NCBI GenBank assembly: GCA_001466705.2
Contig: LATX02000202.1
Location: 310,001-374,000 of the forward strand
Length of the DNA stretch: 64,000 nucleotides
Direction: 5' to 3'
Source: Moniliophthora roreri
Lineage: Eukaryota > Basidiomycota > Agaricomycetes > Agaricales > Marasmiaceae
The position numbers and the translations under genes were made by a program. Positions 34,900 through 46,778 of this stretch are shown one piece after another (the first letter of the stretch is position 1; the number at the start of each line of letters is the position of its first letter). The notes under the pieces were generated by a model. It was not told where the DNA came from and ran no database searches. It saw only the letters and a program-made list of their open reading frames with translations.

Positions 34900-35547
34900 T
34901 CAGACGACAACCATCTCCCATACATCACCGCCCAGCTGACTTCTCGTCAACCCCAGGAGCATTTTCTTGCCTTGGAGATATTCCAGCCTCGTTTTACCTC
35001 CGAATTCTTCCTCCTCTTTCACCCTCATCGCTGCGTATATCGCACAGAGCACATCCACAATTGTCACCCCTTGTCCATCGATTCCCGACCGGTGAACAGT
35101 TATACACCAAGGCAGTAACGGATGGACCACCGTTATCGAGGGTAACGGAGGTTGCGTCGCCAACTCAACGAAGTATGGCGGGATGTAACTCCTATTGCTC
35201 CTACTTGTGAAATCCACACTCCCGAAGCTCCTCGACAAATCCCACTGCGCGTACGGAGCTCCGGTCCTATATGACGGGCACTGGAGTATCGGGTGTAGCA
35301 CTGCCTCGTTGCCTGTCCTGTTTTGGGACGGTAGTGCCACGCATTTGCGAATAAGCGCTGGCGGGTGTAGTGGTAGGGCGTTAGAGGATCTTGGGCTAGT
35401 TTCCTGAAAAGGAAATTGACTCGAAGTCGTCGTCGATGTACGGGATGTCGGTGAGGCCATCTGGACGCTAGGAAACATGTCCTGAGGCTGCAAGTAGATG
35501 TGCTCGGTGGATGTTAGTGTTCTCTGGCAGATGTACGTCGTGCTCAT
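34900..35547 (-). CDS. DUF6699 protein, copy 5 (215 aa)
   Basis: An uninterrupted 215-codon frame from ATG 35547. The N-terminal 60 residues are Ser/Thr/Pro-rich. Then come HPPALIRKCVALPSQN, LHPILQC, QWDLSRSFGS, LPWCITVHRSG, VTIVDVL and LLGLTRSQLGGDVWEM. It is closest to the copies at 8 and 15 kb and retains codons that are stops in those copies. It also keeps the GTGCACGGACCA upstream module, so it is the best candidate for the functional member of this subgroup. Confidence 0.82.
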   Translation of the reverse strand: MSTTYICQRTLTSTEHIYLQPQDMFPSVQMASPTSRTSTTTSSQFPFQETSPRSSNALPLHPPALIRKCVALPSQNRTGNEAVLHPILQCPSYRTGAPYAQWDLSRSFGSVDFTSRSNRSYIPPYFVELATQPPLPSITVVHPLLPWCITVHRSGIDGQGVTIVDVLCAIYAAMRVKEEEEFGGKTRLEYLQGKKMLLGLTRSQLGGDVWEMVVV

Positions 35548-35902
35548 GTCGATGTCGTCGAGAGGTCGGTTCTAGGATTGTGTGGAATTGGGCTGAATGG
35601 GGTCGTGCTAGAGTGTGCTTATGGGGTGCAGACTGGTTATTGACTGCTCGAGGTCGTCCTCGGAGCCCTTCTTGGCGTCGTCTGCGCTTCAGTGAGCCCT
35701 CGTGTAGCCTCGACCACCACCAACATACCTTGGCCCACTAGCAGTATCTGCTTCAATGTGTTGTCGAAGATGTAGGCTTGAGGAGCTGGTGAAATGGGTT
35801 TCACGACGCTAGAGATAGTGTTGGTACAAGGGAGAGAGTGGTCGGGTTGTTGGCAGATGGTCAGAGGACTTTATATGTACCAGAACCAGCGTCTCTGTCT
35901 GT

Positions 35903-35944
35903 GTGCACGGACCACCTTTCTCTTCTCAGGCAACGATTGGCTGA
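35903..35944 (-). promoter_or_regulatory. Conserved upstream module of DUF6699 copy 5
   Basis: GTGCACGGACCA (35903-35914) is followed 20 bp later by GATTGGCT, the inverted CCAAT box. The spacing is the same as in the modules at 8770 and 16163. Confidence 0.55.
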
Positions 35945-37123
35945 CGGACATGTCACGTCCTACAATGTACTCAATGGCGGGATGTTGGCTTCTCTCGTTC
36001 TGCATCGTCGTACACGATCCATGCTACCTCATCTATTTAACTTGTGTTTCTCCTCGACGCACCATAAAGTAAATTATGTATTGCACAGTCCGTACGTTGC
36101 TAGCATACTATACATTCCTTCTCTACTCAGCACTGTTTCACGATGTAGGGTGTGACATAGTCTGGGCACATGCCTCTGCGGTTCGTAGGAGGGTACCAGG
36201 ATATCCTGCACATCCTCGACTCATAGCTGACACCAGAACTTGCTGGCCTTCTCGCACAGATCTTGCTCAACACTACAGTGTGCTCTTGATCTCTGATCTC
36301 CCCGAGTGAGATCCGGGTCATGTAGAAGTAAAAGAGTGTGGCGCTGTGGCAACTGTTCATTCACCAAACCCGACGCAATACCTTGTATCTTTCCGACTCT
36401 CAATGGCACCTCATTCTCTTTGCTGTCTTCTCATTCGCCTCGGCGCATTGCTAGATTCACTGCTGGCGTAGCTTGGCTCGCAAATGGTCATCGTGAGTGG
36501 AACGCCACTCTTTTCGGCGTAGTATCAACAATTCGTGGTGATACCAGGATACGACTCGAACGTTGATCATCTCAGCACGCGGCAAAAGGTTGGGCTCTGG
36601 CGCTGGGTCATCGCCTATTTGATTCTGACGTTAGCATCACAGTTTGGGTATGCAGCTTTTTATTCATGAGCCATGACGATTGCATCCTAACTTTTCTGAT
36701 TTTAGCCTCATTAGCGTGTTCATTAAACGAATAAGCTACGTTTGGACCTTCCCTTTTCTCAGAGGTATCCTGCTTGTGTCAATCGTCCTCGGAGCCCCGT
36801 GGATGCTATAATTTCCGTCCCAATTCTCATTCGTACTTGTTTGTGCCTTCTTCGATCGTGTCGTTGGACGATGTATTGACCTTTTTTTTTATAGATGGCT
36901 GCTGGATCATCTCGGATTGTATCAAGTACTTGGAAGAGAAGAGGCAAATTGCGTGGAGTGTGGCAGAAGGGGCTTACCCTACATACCAAGGTTTGATTAG
37001 TGTCATTAGACATGTTCGATATTAGTTGTGTTTTTAAGGTATTTATAATACAAAAAGCTTCACTCCTAGATCCTGATACCTATTATAAATAACCGTAATT
37101 ATGGCCTCTTCATTGGATTTTCC
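35945..37123. other. Possible eroded gene, nothing definite
   Basis: Short hydrophobic frames (for example near 36590 GLWRWVIAYLILTLASQ) recall seven-span proteins, but stops and frame changes prevent any model. A relic is possible. Confidence 0.25.
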
Positions 37124-38531
37124 CTAGATATGATCACCCTTATTCAAACTAGTCTTCCTTTCTGGCTCAAAATTGGTGCGTTCTCCTTCAGTATAAGAAT
37201 CTCCCGAAGTGGCCTGTCGGGTACTCGTCGTCGGATTATGACCAAAGTGAATCGGTTGCGATATTTCCATTGTATGCGAGTCGCCGCTGAGGAATGTGTT
37301 GGCATGCGTCTTCTCCAAAGAAACCATAATGATGATGAATATTGGGTATATTCCCTGATCTCCGGGTCAATTATGGAATGGTATTGCTAGTAAGGCGTCG
37401 TATTGAGTGACTTACCGTGAGGCTGACGGCAATGCCTAAAATAAGAGTGTTTACGGCTGGAGTCATGACGTCTAGTCCAGCAATGAGGATGAGGAGCTAC
37501 ATCGACAGCTTCAGCACCTCCTACAAGAGAAAAAGGATGTCAAGGACGGACCCAGATACCACAGTATAGGAATCCACTTTCAATGAGTAATACAAGGATT
37601 TGCTCGGCTCGCGTAGTAGACCTGGCGCTGCTAATGCTGGACTTGATGCTTCTCCGGTATTCCCTGTAGAGCGAACGTTACGATGGCACATTTGAACGAA
37701 ACATGTGTCAAAAACACACACCAGACTTTGAGAGCGATCAACGATGTCGCAGTGATATTCGTGACGAGCGGTGGTAATGTCATCACGAGAGAATATGTGT
37801 TGGGCGCTGGGGTTTCTCGGACAAAATCTAGTGCCGCTTTCGTTCCGTTACCGACAATTGCACCTGAAAAATCGTGAGTACGTTGAAGGATATCAAAGAG
37901 CTCGATGCGCACCGAGTGTCCCCAACATACAGAAGGCGAGAAGCATTTTTACTCTTAAGTTGTCCCACCATACAACCCACGTTCTCCAAACAACAATTAC
38001 GTCTCCTAAAAGGAACTGAGAGACCGGTCAGAGAGGTGGCCAATTCAGAACTTGTCGAACTCACGTTAAACCTCATCAGAACATTAGAGGCGAGCCTCAG
38101 TTCTAAATTCAACTCCCGGGTCGTAGGAGCATTTTGTCCATAACTAGTTACTTGACGAAGACACATAATCATATCAATGATGATAACGCCCAGTGAGGAG
38201 AGGAACATGGTGCTGGTCAGCAGGAGCAGCAACAGTCGAGCGTTCGTCCGGATGCCTTTGCGACTAGAAGGTGAACTTGATAAGCTCTGTGCAGGAAATA
38301 AACAATAGACATCGCGCACTGACAAGAGAAGGAAAGTTGAGATGATAAATAATAGAGCGTGAATCCCTTGAAGAGCATGCCAGTGTTAATGCCAGTGCAG
38401 TTGAGCAGACTCGCATCAGGGAACCCACCAAAGAACAAGAATTCGCAACCTATTCTGACAATGACATGTTGGATTGCTGCGACCTGGGACTGAGTAAGAT
38501 AGTGAGTCGATGCTTTCGCAACGAGGGTCAT
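37124..38531 (-). CDS. Fungal seven-membrane-span protein (346 aa)
   Basis: Eight exons (38531-38429, 38366-38320, 38286-38065, 38015-37913, 37863-37722, 37663-37552, 37496-37416, 37354-37124) keep phase throughout and give 346 residues. Signatures are GCEFLFFG at the start, FLLGDVIVVWRTWVVWW, NTYSLVMTLPPLVTNI, LVLLIESGFLYCGIW and GIYPIFIIIMVSLEKTH, with a hydrophilic tail. This pattern is common in Agaricomycete seven-span proteins of unknown, possibly sensory, function. The TAG at 37497-37499 is not a premature stop: it serves as the splice acceptor of intron 6. The gene looks intact. Confidence 0.85.
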
Positions 38532-38889
38532 AGGAAAGATACAGAGGGAAAGTGGAAACGGCGTGTGGTCGGCACATGGGTTCAAAACTTTTCAAGGGGC
38601 TGGGAATGTGGAGCTACCGTGACTACGGCGCGAGCCTGCCTATGGCCGTAATCAAGCCGTTTGGCTTCCTCTGTCTCGAATCACTATTTCTGACTGATCT
38701 TTCAATTTCTCCCAGGTCAGATGTGTGATTCCTGGAGCGATGAAGACGGGAAGACAGTGATGTCCGATTTGTCCGTTGGAACATGAGGTGGATGACGTTA
38801 CGAGCGATTTTCGCGGAAACAGGCGATGGCCGGCAAACGGGCGTCTGGTTTGCGCCAATCAAAGGTGTTCTATTGATAATAACAAAACG

Positions 38890-39099
38890 TGTGCTTCGCA
38901 AGTACAGTACTTTAGAAGTTACATAGTGTTCAACGAGCGACACAAAAAACACGGGAATCTAGTTACTGGAAAACTACAGCGAAAATGTCTGCTTCGCAAG
39001 TACAGTAAGTACCTTAGAAGCTACATAAAAAGTCCTTGTCCGTGTTCAAAGAGTGACACAAAAAAACACAAGGGTCCAGTTACTGGACCATAATTACAG
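38890..39099. repeat. Imperfect tandem duplication, about 100-bp unit
   Basis: Unit 1 (about 38891-38979) and unit 2 (about 38990-39099) share TGCTTCGCAAGTACAGTA, a CTTAGAAG-TACATA block, a GTGTTCAA-GA block, ACACAAAAAA and AGTTACTGGA. Unit 2 overlaps the 3' end and stop codon of the chitin deacetylase gene at 39094, so unit 1 is probably a decayed copy of that gene's 3' end. Confidence 0.7.
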
Positions 39100-40989
39100 C
39101 ACCAACACAAGGAATGCTGGGAGGGCAAAGAAGGTGGAAACAAGTAGAGTGCCTGCACTATTTTCATTATTTTCTCCTGATCTACCAGAAGTGTTCGCAG
39201 TGCTCGTTGGCCCACTTGCAGAGCGGGTGTTAGTTAGCGTGCTTGGGTTTTCGGATGCGGGTCCATCGGTCTCTGTAGTGCCACCGACATCTAGATGGAA
39301 GCCGGTTCAGTATGGAGGGGTAAGCGGAGGAAGAACATAACATACATTGCTCAAAGGTGGGCATGGAGTAGTCCGGCTCAACGTAAGGCTGGGTATTATT
39401 TAAGCAAACGGCTACTGGCGCGATTACCTTCAGACTATTGTTAAAGACAGCTCAATGCAGCAGATGACATGGATGTTACCTTGAAAGCCTGCTTCAACCG
39501 AGGGTAGTATTTTATGGCTTGAGACATGGTCATATTGTTCGTTTCGTGGGCGAGGAGAATAGCACCTTCCTATGTGATGGCATTAATACGTTTTTCTCAT
39601 CATTGCAACCTCACCACTCACATTAGCAAAAGCACCGCTCTCGGCGACTCTTAAAAAGTCCTCATAATTCTTGTCTACATCAGCCGGATCAACAATTCCA
39701 GAAGGCCCAGGGATAGTGTCTCTAGTATCGTATTTCCAGAGCACAGTGCGAAGGCCGAGAGAGTCGGAAATGTAGCGGATACGGTCATCCGTGTCGCCCA
39801 GGGGAGGCTAGTATGACAGTCATTGGTGAGTGATCATTACGGAATAGTGGAATGATAGATATCGTACTCTGAAGCAGGTAGGGGTGACACCGGCGACAAG
39901 TTTGATGACTTGCATCTGGTAATGGATGAGTCAACATACGAAAGGTAAGGAAAAGCAGGCAACGAATTACAGCTGAAAGGCGGTCTCAGTACGCCAGAAT
40001 TATGGAACGACACAAACACTTACTGTACCACATTTCAGCAAAGGCTTGTTCGCTGGAGAGACCGGTCACTATTCACGAAAAGGGCTCTTAAAAATCCTAG
40101 AGTCAGGAAAGGATATATAGAGCACTTACTTGCTTGATGAGACCAGGTATCTAGGATCCGGATCACGTTAGTACCTTGTTGCCATGAAGAAATCAATCTG
40201 TTGACTGACGAACGCAGAGTTCATGTCCATCTTCGAGCGCCCGCTTTGCTTGCAGAGGCCAGATGTAGACGTTGCTTCCAATGAAGAACATAGCTGCAAG
40301 AGCGTTATGTTAGTCAATAGTGCATTGCGCGATGGGTGAGCTGCGACTCACTAGCTTTCTGGTTTTGGCTGGTCAGGTAGTCGTAGAACGCGTTATGGGA
40401 GCAATTGGGGCCGTCATCGAAACCATAACCAAGCGTTTGAGGCTGGATGACCAAATGAGAAAACACGGAATATGCAAAAAGACATCCACAGCACGTACCG
40501 GAGGTACCATGCTGAGATCCTCTGGAATGCCCTCTACTTTTGGTTTAGTACACTCCGTAGCAGTCCACCAGCAATCGGGGTCGTTCCGTGCATCGTAAGT
40601 TTGAAAGGTTTCAGTAATGTTCCCCTAAAGAAACAGTTAAGGGGGAGGCAGCGAAGAATCCAGTATTCACGCACCTTGGACGCGATGTTTGGGATTCCAG
40701 GTGAAATTTCATCCCACTTGGCGCGAGCTGCAGCATCATTGGGAAGGATAGTAGCAGTGGCCCAGACAGGTGGAAAGTTGACAGATTGTCCTGCCAAGGG
40801 TGGGTAGTTGTAAGGTCGACATTGTTCGGCGGGATCTAGTCAAAGAGTAAGTGAAAATCCAACAGCAAAAACACAAGTCGACAAACCAGTAATAGCAGAC
40901 TGTTCTTCTACAGAGGTGCGGTCTTGCGCATAACCAAAAGATAGTAGGGATGCCAATGCCACTGCTCTGAAAAGTCGGATTGAGGCCAT
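39094..40989 (-). CDS. GPI-anchored chitin deacetylase-like protein A (CE4)
   Basis: Multi-exon gene from ATG 40989 to TAA 39094. An N-terminal signal peptide (residues 1-22, ending FGYAQ) is followed by a cysteine-containing region (DCWW...C). The NodB motifs are LGYGFDDGP with both aspartates, HTWSHQ with both zinc histidines across an intron, and RPPLGD, where most relatives have an aromatic residue instead of Leu. The C-terminus is Ser/Thr/Asn-rich with a hydrophobic end (LLVSTFFALPAFLVLVL), a GPI-anchor signal. Such enzymes deacetylate chitin in the cell wall. It is a tandem duplicate of the gene at 41722-43591. Confidence 0.87.
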
Positions 40990-41721
40990 AGTTAGGTATA
41001 GCGAATGGACGGCCTGTGCAACCAGTATAGGTGGTGGTGGGCAAGAAACAAAAAGAACCAACGGCGAACGAACTTTCCCCTTGGCATTGCTCAAAAGAAA
41101 TATCAGGGATGGATGCCGAGAACACAAATGATCATCCATCAGTACATAACGGGATTGTCTCGGACAAGACTCTTGTCATTATATCGCAATTCAATTCCTT
41201 AAAACGTCTCTTTCGATCAGCGTTTATCCTCCACTGAGCAGCGAAAACACACCCGAGGACACACCCAATGCCACACTCTTCTCAGTAGTTCTCGACACGA
41301 AAGATAAGACACTGACATGTGGTGACGTTTAATTCATTTGTAACTGCCGAGCCTCTCCGTGGTGCATGGGGAATCAAGCCCGGCTTGGGCAGCATAACTC
41401 CTATCTACCACTCGAGGAATGTGGATTTGCTGTCTTGGTACATCTGCGTTGAGGATTGGTTGTCAAAAGGAATACCGTATATATACCTTACCGATGACAT
41501 CTAAAAAGCGCTTAGCACGCGTACGGGCCTGCAGACGTTGGAGCTTGAAAAAGATCGCAGCTAAAGGCCAAGGGAAAGGCACGAACAGTCGAAGACGGCA
41601 CGCGGCATTTTGAGCCCCTTCTCGATCAGCTATCGGCCAAAAAATTTTTGACACGAGTCATGTCATTTGAGCTGTCCACTGTGTAAAAGATAGAAATATC
41701 CAACGCGTGCATTATCGATAG

Positions 41722-43591
41722 TTACAAGAATGCAACCACCGAAAACAGTCCAATCATGATAAACGTGTACATCGTGTCCCGTATCATCCTTGCCGAGGTT
41801 CCGTTGCTCAGATCGCTGGAAGCGGTCTCCACAGGCAAAGGAGACCCTGTCGGGGTCACTGCCTCTGATGATACCGACATCGACGGAGAAACGGTAGTCA
41901 AGCCAGCGATGTCTGCAACGAGAACCGAGTCAACGAAGGATTACGTAGAGGCGAAAAACGGACGGACATTGTTCAAAGCTCGGTAACGAGTAGTCCGTTT
42001 CGAGGTAAGGTTTAGTTTTGTTCAAAGCAACTCCAACGGGCGTTAGAAAAGTGAAGGCCTCCTTCAACTGAGGATAGTACTCCATTGCTTTCGAGATCGT
42101 GAAATTGTCCACCTCATGCTCCAGTAGGATCGCGCCTTGCTATGGAAACTGTCAGCGACAACAATGGATTGGGAGAGCAGACCGCGACGTACGCTTGTAA
42201 ATGACCCGTTCTTTGCTGTCGCTATGAACCCTTGGTACGATTTGTCCACATCCGCTTTGGTGACACCGCTCGTTCCGACGTCTGCATCTTCGCTATCGTA
42301 TTCCCACATGATAGTCTGCAAACCGAGCGCAGCAGCAATAGCGCGGACACGGTCGTCGATATCACCGTATGGTGGCTTGGGAGTAGGACATGAGTGCCAA
42401 GTTGAAGGGCGAAGAAGTGAGAAGGCTTACTCTCCAGCACGTTGATGTTACACCGACCACGAGCTTCACGATTTGCAACTAACCATGCTATGGTCAGAAG
42501 ATACTGCCTATGAAGAACGTTGAACATACGGCTGAAAGATGATGAGCTCGTTAATAGACAAATTCAGAATTGTCCATGCTCACCGTAATACATCTCCGCA
42601 AAGACATCCTCGTTCTGCAATGAAGTCACTAAGGAAAGACGGGGTCGGAATTCTGACGATGCATAGATACTATTGCACTCACTGTAGGGATGAGACCAGG
42701 TATCTTCATTATAGGAGTGTATTGAGCTCAGAACCTCGGAACCAAACATGACAACATACGAATGCAGATTTCATGCCCTGTAGCAACTTGAGTCAGTTTT
42801 ATTACACAGGATGGTACTGAATATTCACCATCAGTCAACGCCCTTTGAGCTTCCAACGGCCAGTCATATACGTTACTTCCGATAAAGTACATCGCTGCCG
42901 CCACCACACCTCATCAAGCACTCTTCCGAGGTGATAATCAAGCGACACGACGTACTAGCTTTCTGATTTTGACTCTTGAGGTAATCGTAAAAGGCGTTAT
43001 GCCCGCAAAAGGGGCCGTCGTCGAAGCCGTATCCAAGAGTCGAGGGCTGCCAGTGACAGTGTAAGCGAGGTAGTGTAAGCATGAGGTGGATGATGCGTAC
43101 TTCTGGAACTATAGCAACATCTGGGGGTACACCCTCTCTCTTTGGCGTGGTACAACCGTTATAGGTCCACCAGCAATCGGGATCGTTCGGGTCGTACTTG
43201 CCGGCACCACCAGAAGTGGGCTACGAAATAGTCAGTTTGTAGACGGCGCAAAGAGATCGACGGGGTACTGACCTTGGGTACGATCTGCGGTATTGTTCCT
43301 GCTGCTGATATTTGCTCCCATTTCGCCCTTGCTACGCTGTCATTGGAAAGAATGGTAGCCTTTTTACCACTTTCGGGGAACTCTGCTTGATGTTCAGTAA
43401 TGAGTGGGAATGGGTATGTTTGGCATTCGTTGGGATCTAGATAAGGACATGAGTACGTGTTTCGGAGAGTAAGTATGGTGTTACTGACCGGTAGTTGTAG
43501 CCTGACTGGCCGTAGGATCTTGCTCTTGAGCGACCACGCTATTCAACGAAAGTGCCAATAGGATGCTTTTGAGAATCGTGTTGCGGTACAT
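41722..43591 (-). CDS. GPI-anchored chitin deacetylase-like protein B (CE4)
   Basis: Multi-exon gene from ATG 43591 to TAA 41722, paralogous to its downstream neighbour. A signal peptide (MYRNTILKSILLALSLNSVV) is followed by TLGYGFDDGP, HTWSHPYM formed across two introns, VGVTSTCWRPPYGD and MWEYDSEDADVG. All CE4 metal-binding and catalytic motifs are present and RPPYGD is canonical. The last exon is Ser/Thr-rich and ends in a hydrophobic tail (MIGLFSVVAFL), indicating a GPI anchor. Expected role: deacetylation of cell-wall chitin to chitosan. A TATATA sequence lies about 60 bp upstream of the ATG. Confidence 0.9.
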
Positions 43592-45529
43592 GGTAACGTA
43601 TCGTGAAGGAAGTCGTTGACGAGTGCAGCACTCCATACCCCCTAGTGGTATATAAGGGCAAGGGAGGTTACTAGGCTCCAGCCAAGTTTAGTTGGCATTT
43701 CTTTGGGGCCTGTATCGTATCGTGTCGGAACCTCTTCGCGTTTTCGTGAAAAACGCAAGGTTTTCTCTTCAGGCATGTATATCTGTCCGATTCGAATAAG
43801 TTACGCCATTGACAGGAACGCTGTTGAAGAAAACACACCATCGCAGAACTGGCATGGTTCAAACAGAAGCTGAAAGTGCGTAGTTGTTCGGCCCGTGCAG
43901 GGGCGTTAACCATCAGCACCGGCAGTGACTAAACGCCGTAATGCGCGGTCTAAGAGCGAAGGGAAGGTCATCGTACTTGAGACAACCGGCGCTTTGGGGC
44001 CGAAAAGGTAGGGGGAGCTAGGTACACGGTGTCTAGTGCCATCGATGTAGTTGACGGTGCAGAAACACTCACTCGGTGTACAGAAGGGGCCTCCAGGGAT
44101 GTCCTTTGGCAAGTAGTCATGACATTGCCTTAGTTCTATAACGATTCGCTTGCATGCTTCTATAGCTCTGATTGCCATTCTGCCCTTTCCCATCATAATT
44201 TTTCACACTCTCTCATCGGTTCCCTTTAGGCAGCAATAAAAACCGGTCGCGGCACACCCTGAACAGTTCCGATCCTGCTTTTCATACCGTCTCAGCTGTA
44301 CTAGTCCTTCAGTTTTCGCCATAATGCTTCGGTAGCAATCGGTACCGTCAACTATGCTTTCCAGAGTGATGCGGACGCCGTCGGTGATCGATGGCCCTTG
44401 ACCTCTTCGTGTCCTGATGCGCGTTGTGGAGTAGAACTGGGGCGACCGCAGTCTCTGACGACAGGACATAATTAGAGATGATAGAATGTGAGGCGAACAT
44501 GAAGCACAGACCAGTATCCAGAAAGAGGACAAACGTCCTATATCCATCCTTCTCTCCCACCCTTCCGTGTTCCTACATCATTTTGTTTCTCATTTTCGTG
44601 GCTTCAGTCGCTTGGTTCTCGTGCAACAATCGATCTGATGAGCCAAGCAAGCTGTAATTTGCTTCGGAACACTCAGGAGCAATAGAATGATAAGGACATA
44701 CCCTGATTGAAACCTTGATTGGGCCATCTTGTCCGGGTCGTCGAGTTGATGGTGGTAGCTGAGTAGAAAAAAAAAATTTATTTCAATTTGCCGGAGTCGC
44801 GGTCGGCTCAGAGTCACTGCTCGACCTGAACTACCACGACAGAACTTCATATGCTGCAGATCTTGGACTCTTCCACAACACAGATGATGTGCTTCATGCC
44901 TTCACCGTCAATATCGAGGTCCTCGAGATATCTCTCCAAGTCTATTAAGTCGGCCGGCCTTCAGTAATGTCAGCCATAGGGATTCAAGGATAAATTGTAC
45001 TGTGCGTTTTAAAAAGTCTTCTAGACACAGTTCTGCTCAAAGTCGCTTTTTTCATGCCATTCAGAACCTCTTTCAAGAAGCCTTGCTTTGCATAAAGGAC
45101 CGCTCTACGATCTTCTAGGGTCGCTCGCCGATCAAGACCTTTACAACAGCGGAGCTTGCAGACACCGGATACACCATCAGGAGACCAATTATACTGGGAA
45201 ATATCCTTCGGATGTCTCTGGGCTCCAAGATATGCCTCAGAAATGTTGTGAAAGAGGGGCGGAAGTACCTTTGCGATATAAGCCGGGCTTTCATGGTGAG
45301 CTGGAATAACATTTCGTGACAACACTGTACTGACACCTATCGAGACAGTAAGCGCATCATATAGCTGCGTTACCCCTGCAGATCAACAAGTTGTGGAGGT
45401 ACTTGGGCGTTTCGCGTGCGAACTTGAGGGCGGCTGTGGGTCCCTCCTTTGTTCCTTCCCGTCCCTAGGAACTGAAACGTGATAATAGCATATTTATAAC
45501 AATGGACGCAGTCATCTCCAGGACCAAAT
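43592..45529. other. Region of unassigned small ORFs
   Basis: Minus-strand frames 43906-44196 and 44203-44547 lie in the same frame separated by one stop and contain several cysteines. 44590-44721 starts MAQSRFQSGYVLIILLLL, resembling a signal peptide. 44984-45325 is open without a known domain. None gives a convincing gene model; small secreted proteins are possible. Confidence 0.3.
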
Positions 45530-46487
45530 ATGGTCAATTTGCAGCTAAACCATCGACTTCCTAATTATGATATGGAACACCATCACTGCTTTGTTCTATG
45601 CCTCTTACACCTTTCACTAGATATAAAAGCGATACAATGGGAAGTATCGACCAAGGTCCAAGACTATGATGAACCGCCTGCGCAACCTCGAATTTTTTCT
45701 GCGGAGCCATCCCGACCCCGTCAGTTACCGCCGCCGTGGCAAGCGGTATCCGCCACGAAGCCACGGTACCAGAGGCTACATGCAGAACCGCTTCAACGAA
45801 CAACCAAGATCTCGGAGCAGTTTTCGCCACAGCGTGGGCGTAGCAGAAAGAGAGAGATAAGAGAGGAGGATACCGCGACAAGACCTCTGCGGCCAGGCAA
45901 GTATTCAATAAACGCCCCTTGATAAATCCAGCTTATCATTGCTCTTAACAGTGGACTCACCTTCTCAATACAACCTTACCAACATACCTTCCTATCTCTT
46001 CCTTCACGAACGGTTCAGGCATGAGGAAGGAATTCATCTACATCCAGCTCTACGAACTCCACCCTGCCTCTTCTGGGACGTCGCACAGCGTCTCGCAAAC
46101 GCCACTATCAATTCTGACGGGTACATCCGCCGACAGCTCTTTTCTTCCGATTTAGATGCATGTGTCACGTATCCTCCATCTCCTCCGCTTACTCTCTGCA
46201 TACGGGGATGTACCTCGGCGCCTATAACCATACGTACCCAAGGAAGGGTGAAAGACGTGCTTGATGCGATATCAACCTACTTTGCATCACCTCTAACTAA
46301 GGAAGAATGGGGTATGTTGGGCGCGGATCGGCAGTGGAGGACAAATGCTTGTCGGTTTCGACGGACTGGTGGACGTCGAGGGTCACCGTATCTCAAGTTG
46401 GATGTGTTAGACGGAAGGACAAGGTTCGCGGGTCTAAGGACCCGGGATCGAGATGGGGAGTTGGAGTGGATGTTAGAATTGCTTTAA
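45530..46487 (+). CDS. DUF6699 protein, long form, copy 6 (300 aa)
   Basis: Two exons (45530-45896 and 45952-46487) join in phase to 300 residues. The intron has a GC donor (AG|GCAAGT) and a CAG acceptor. The N-terminal 120 residues are rich in Pro, Arg and Gln (RQLPPPWQAV, PQRGRSRKREI). The DUF6699 part follows: HLHPALRTPPCLFWDVA, TLCIRGCTSAPITIRTQG, VKDVLDAI, EEWGMLGADRQWRTN, LDGRTRFAGLR and a final LEWMLELL. It differs from copies 1-5 by the EEWGMLG insert. Its nearest relative is the dead copy at 54706-55935. Earlier or later ATGs (for example 45569) are possible. Confidence 0.75.
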
Positions 46488-46778
46488 CCTTTGGATTCGG
46501 ATTGTTTAGGGTTTCATGTTGATTCGCTTTCGTTGGTGCTACCTTCGCAGCTGGTTATGTATTGAATAGATGTTTACTGTACTATGTACTTACTGTATTT
46601 GTATAGCTCTAGTATACATATATTGATATCGCTCATAAAGTCATGTTGAGTAAGATAGAAATACATCAGGGGTATATGTAACCTAGATACTAGAGAACGT
46701 TGCAAGGTATATAGAAATCCTCGGGTATTATGAAAAGTCCATCGAATATTATAATAAGGGTCCGTTAAAGCCCAAAGC

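Noticed and set aside
37497..37499. TAG that seemed to make the 37-kb seven-span gene a pseudogene
   Set aside because: It functions as the splice acceptor; with it all eight exons stay in phase and the conserved last span is restored.
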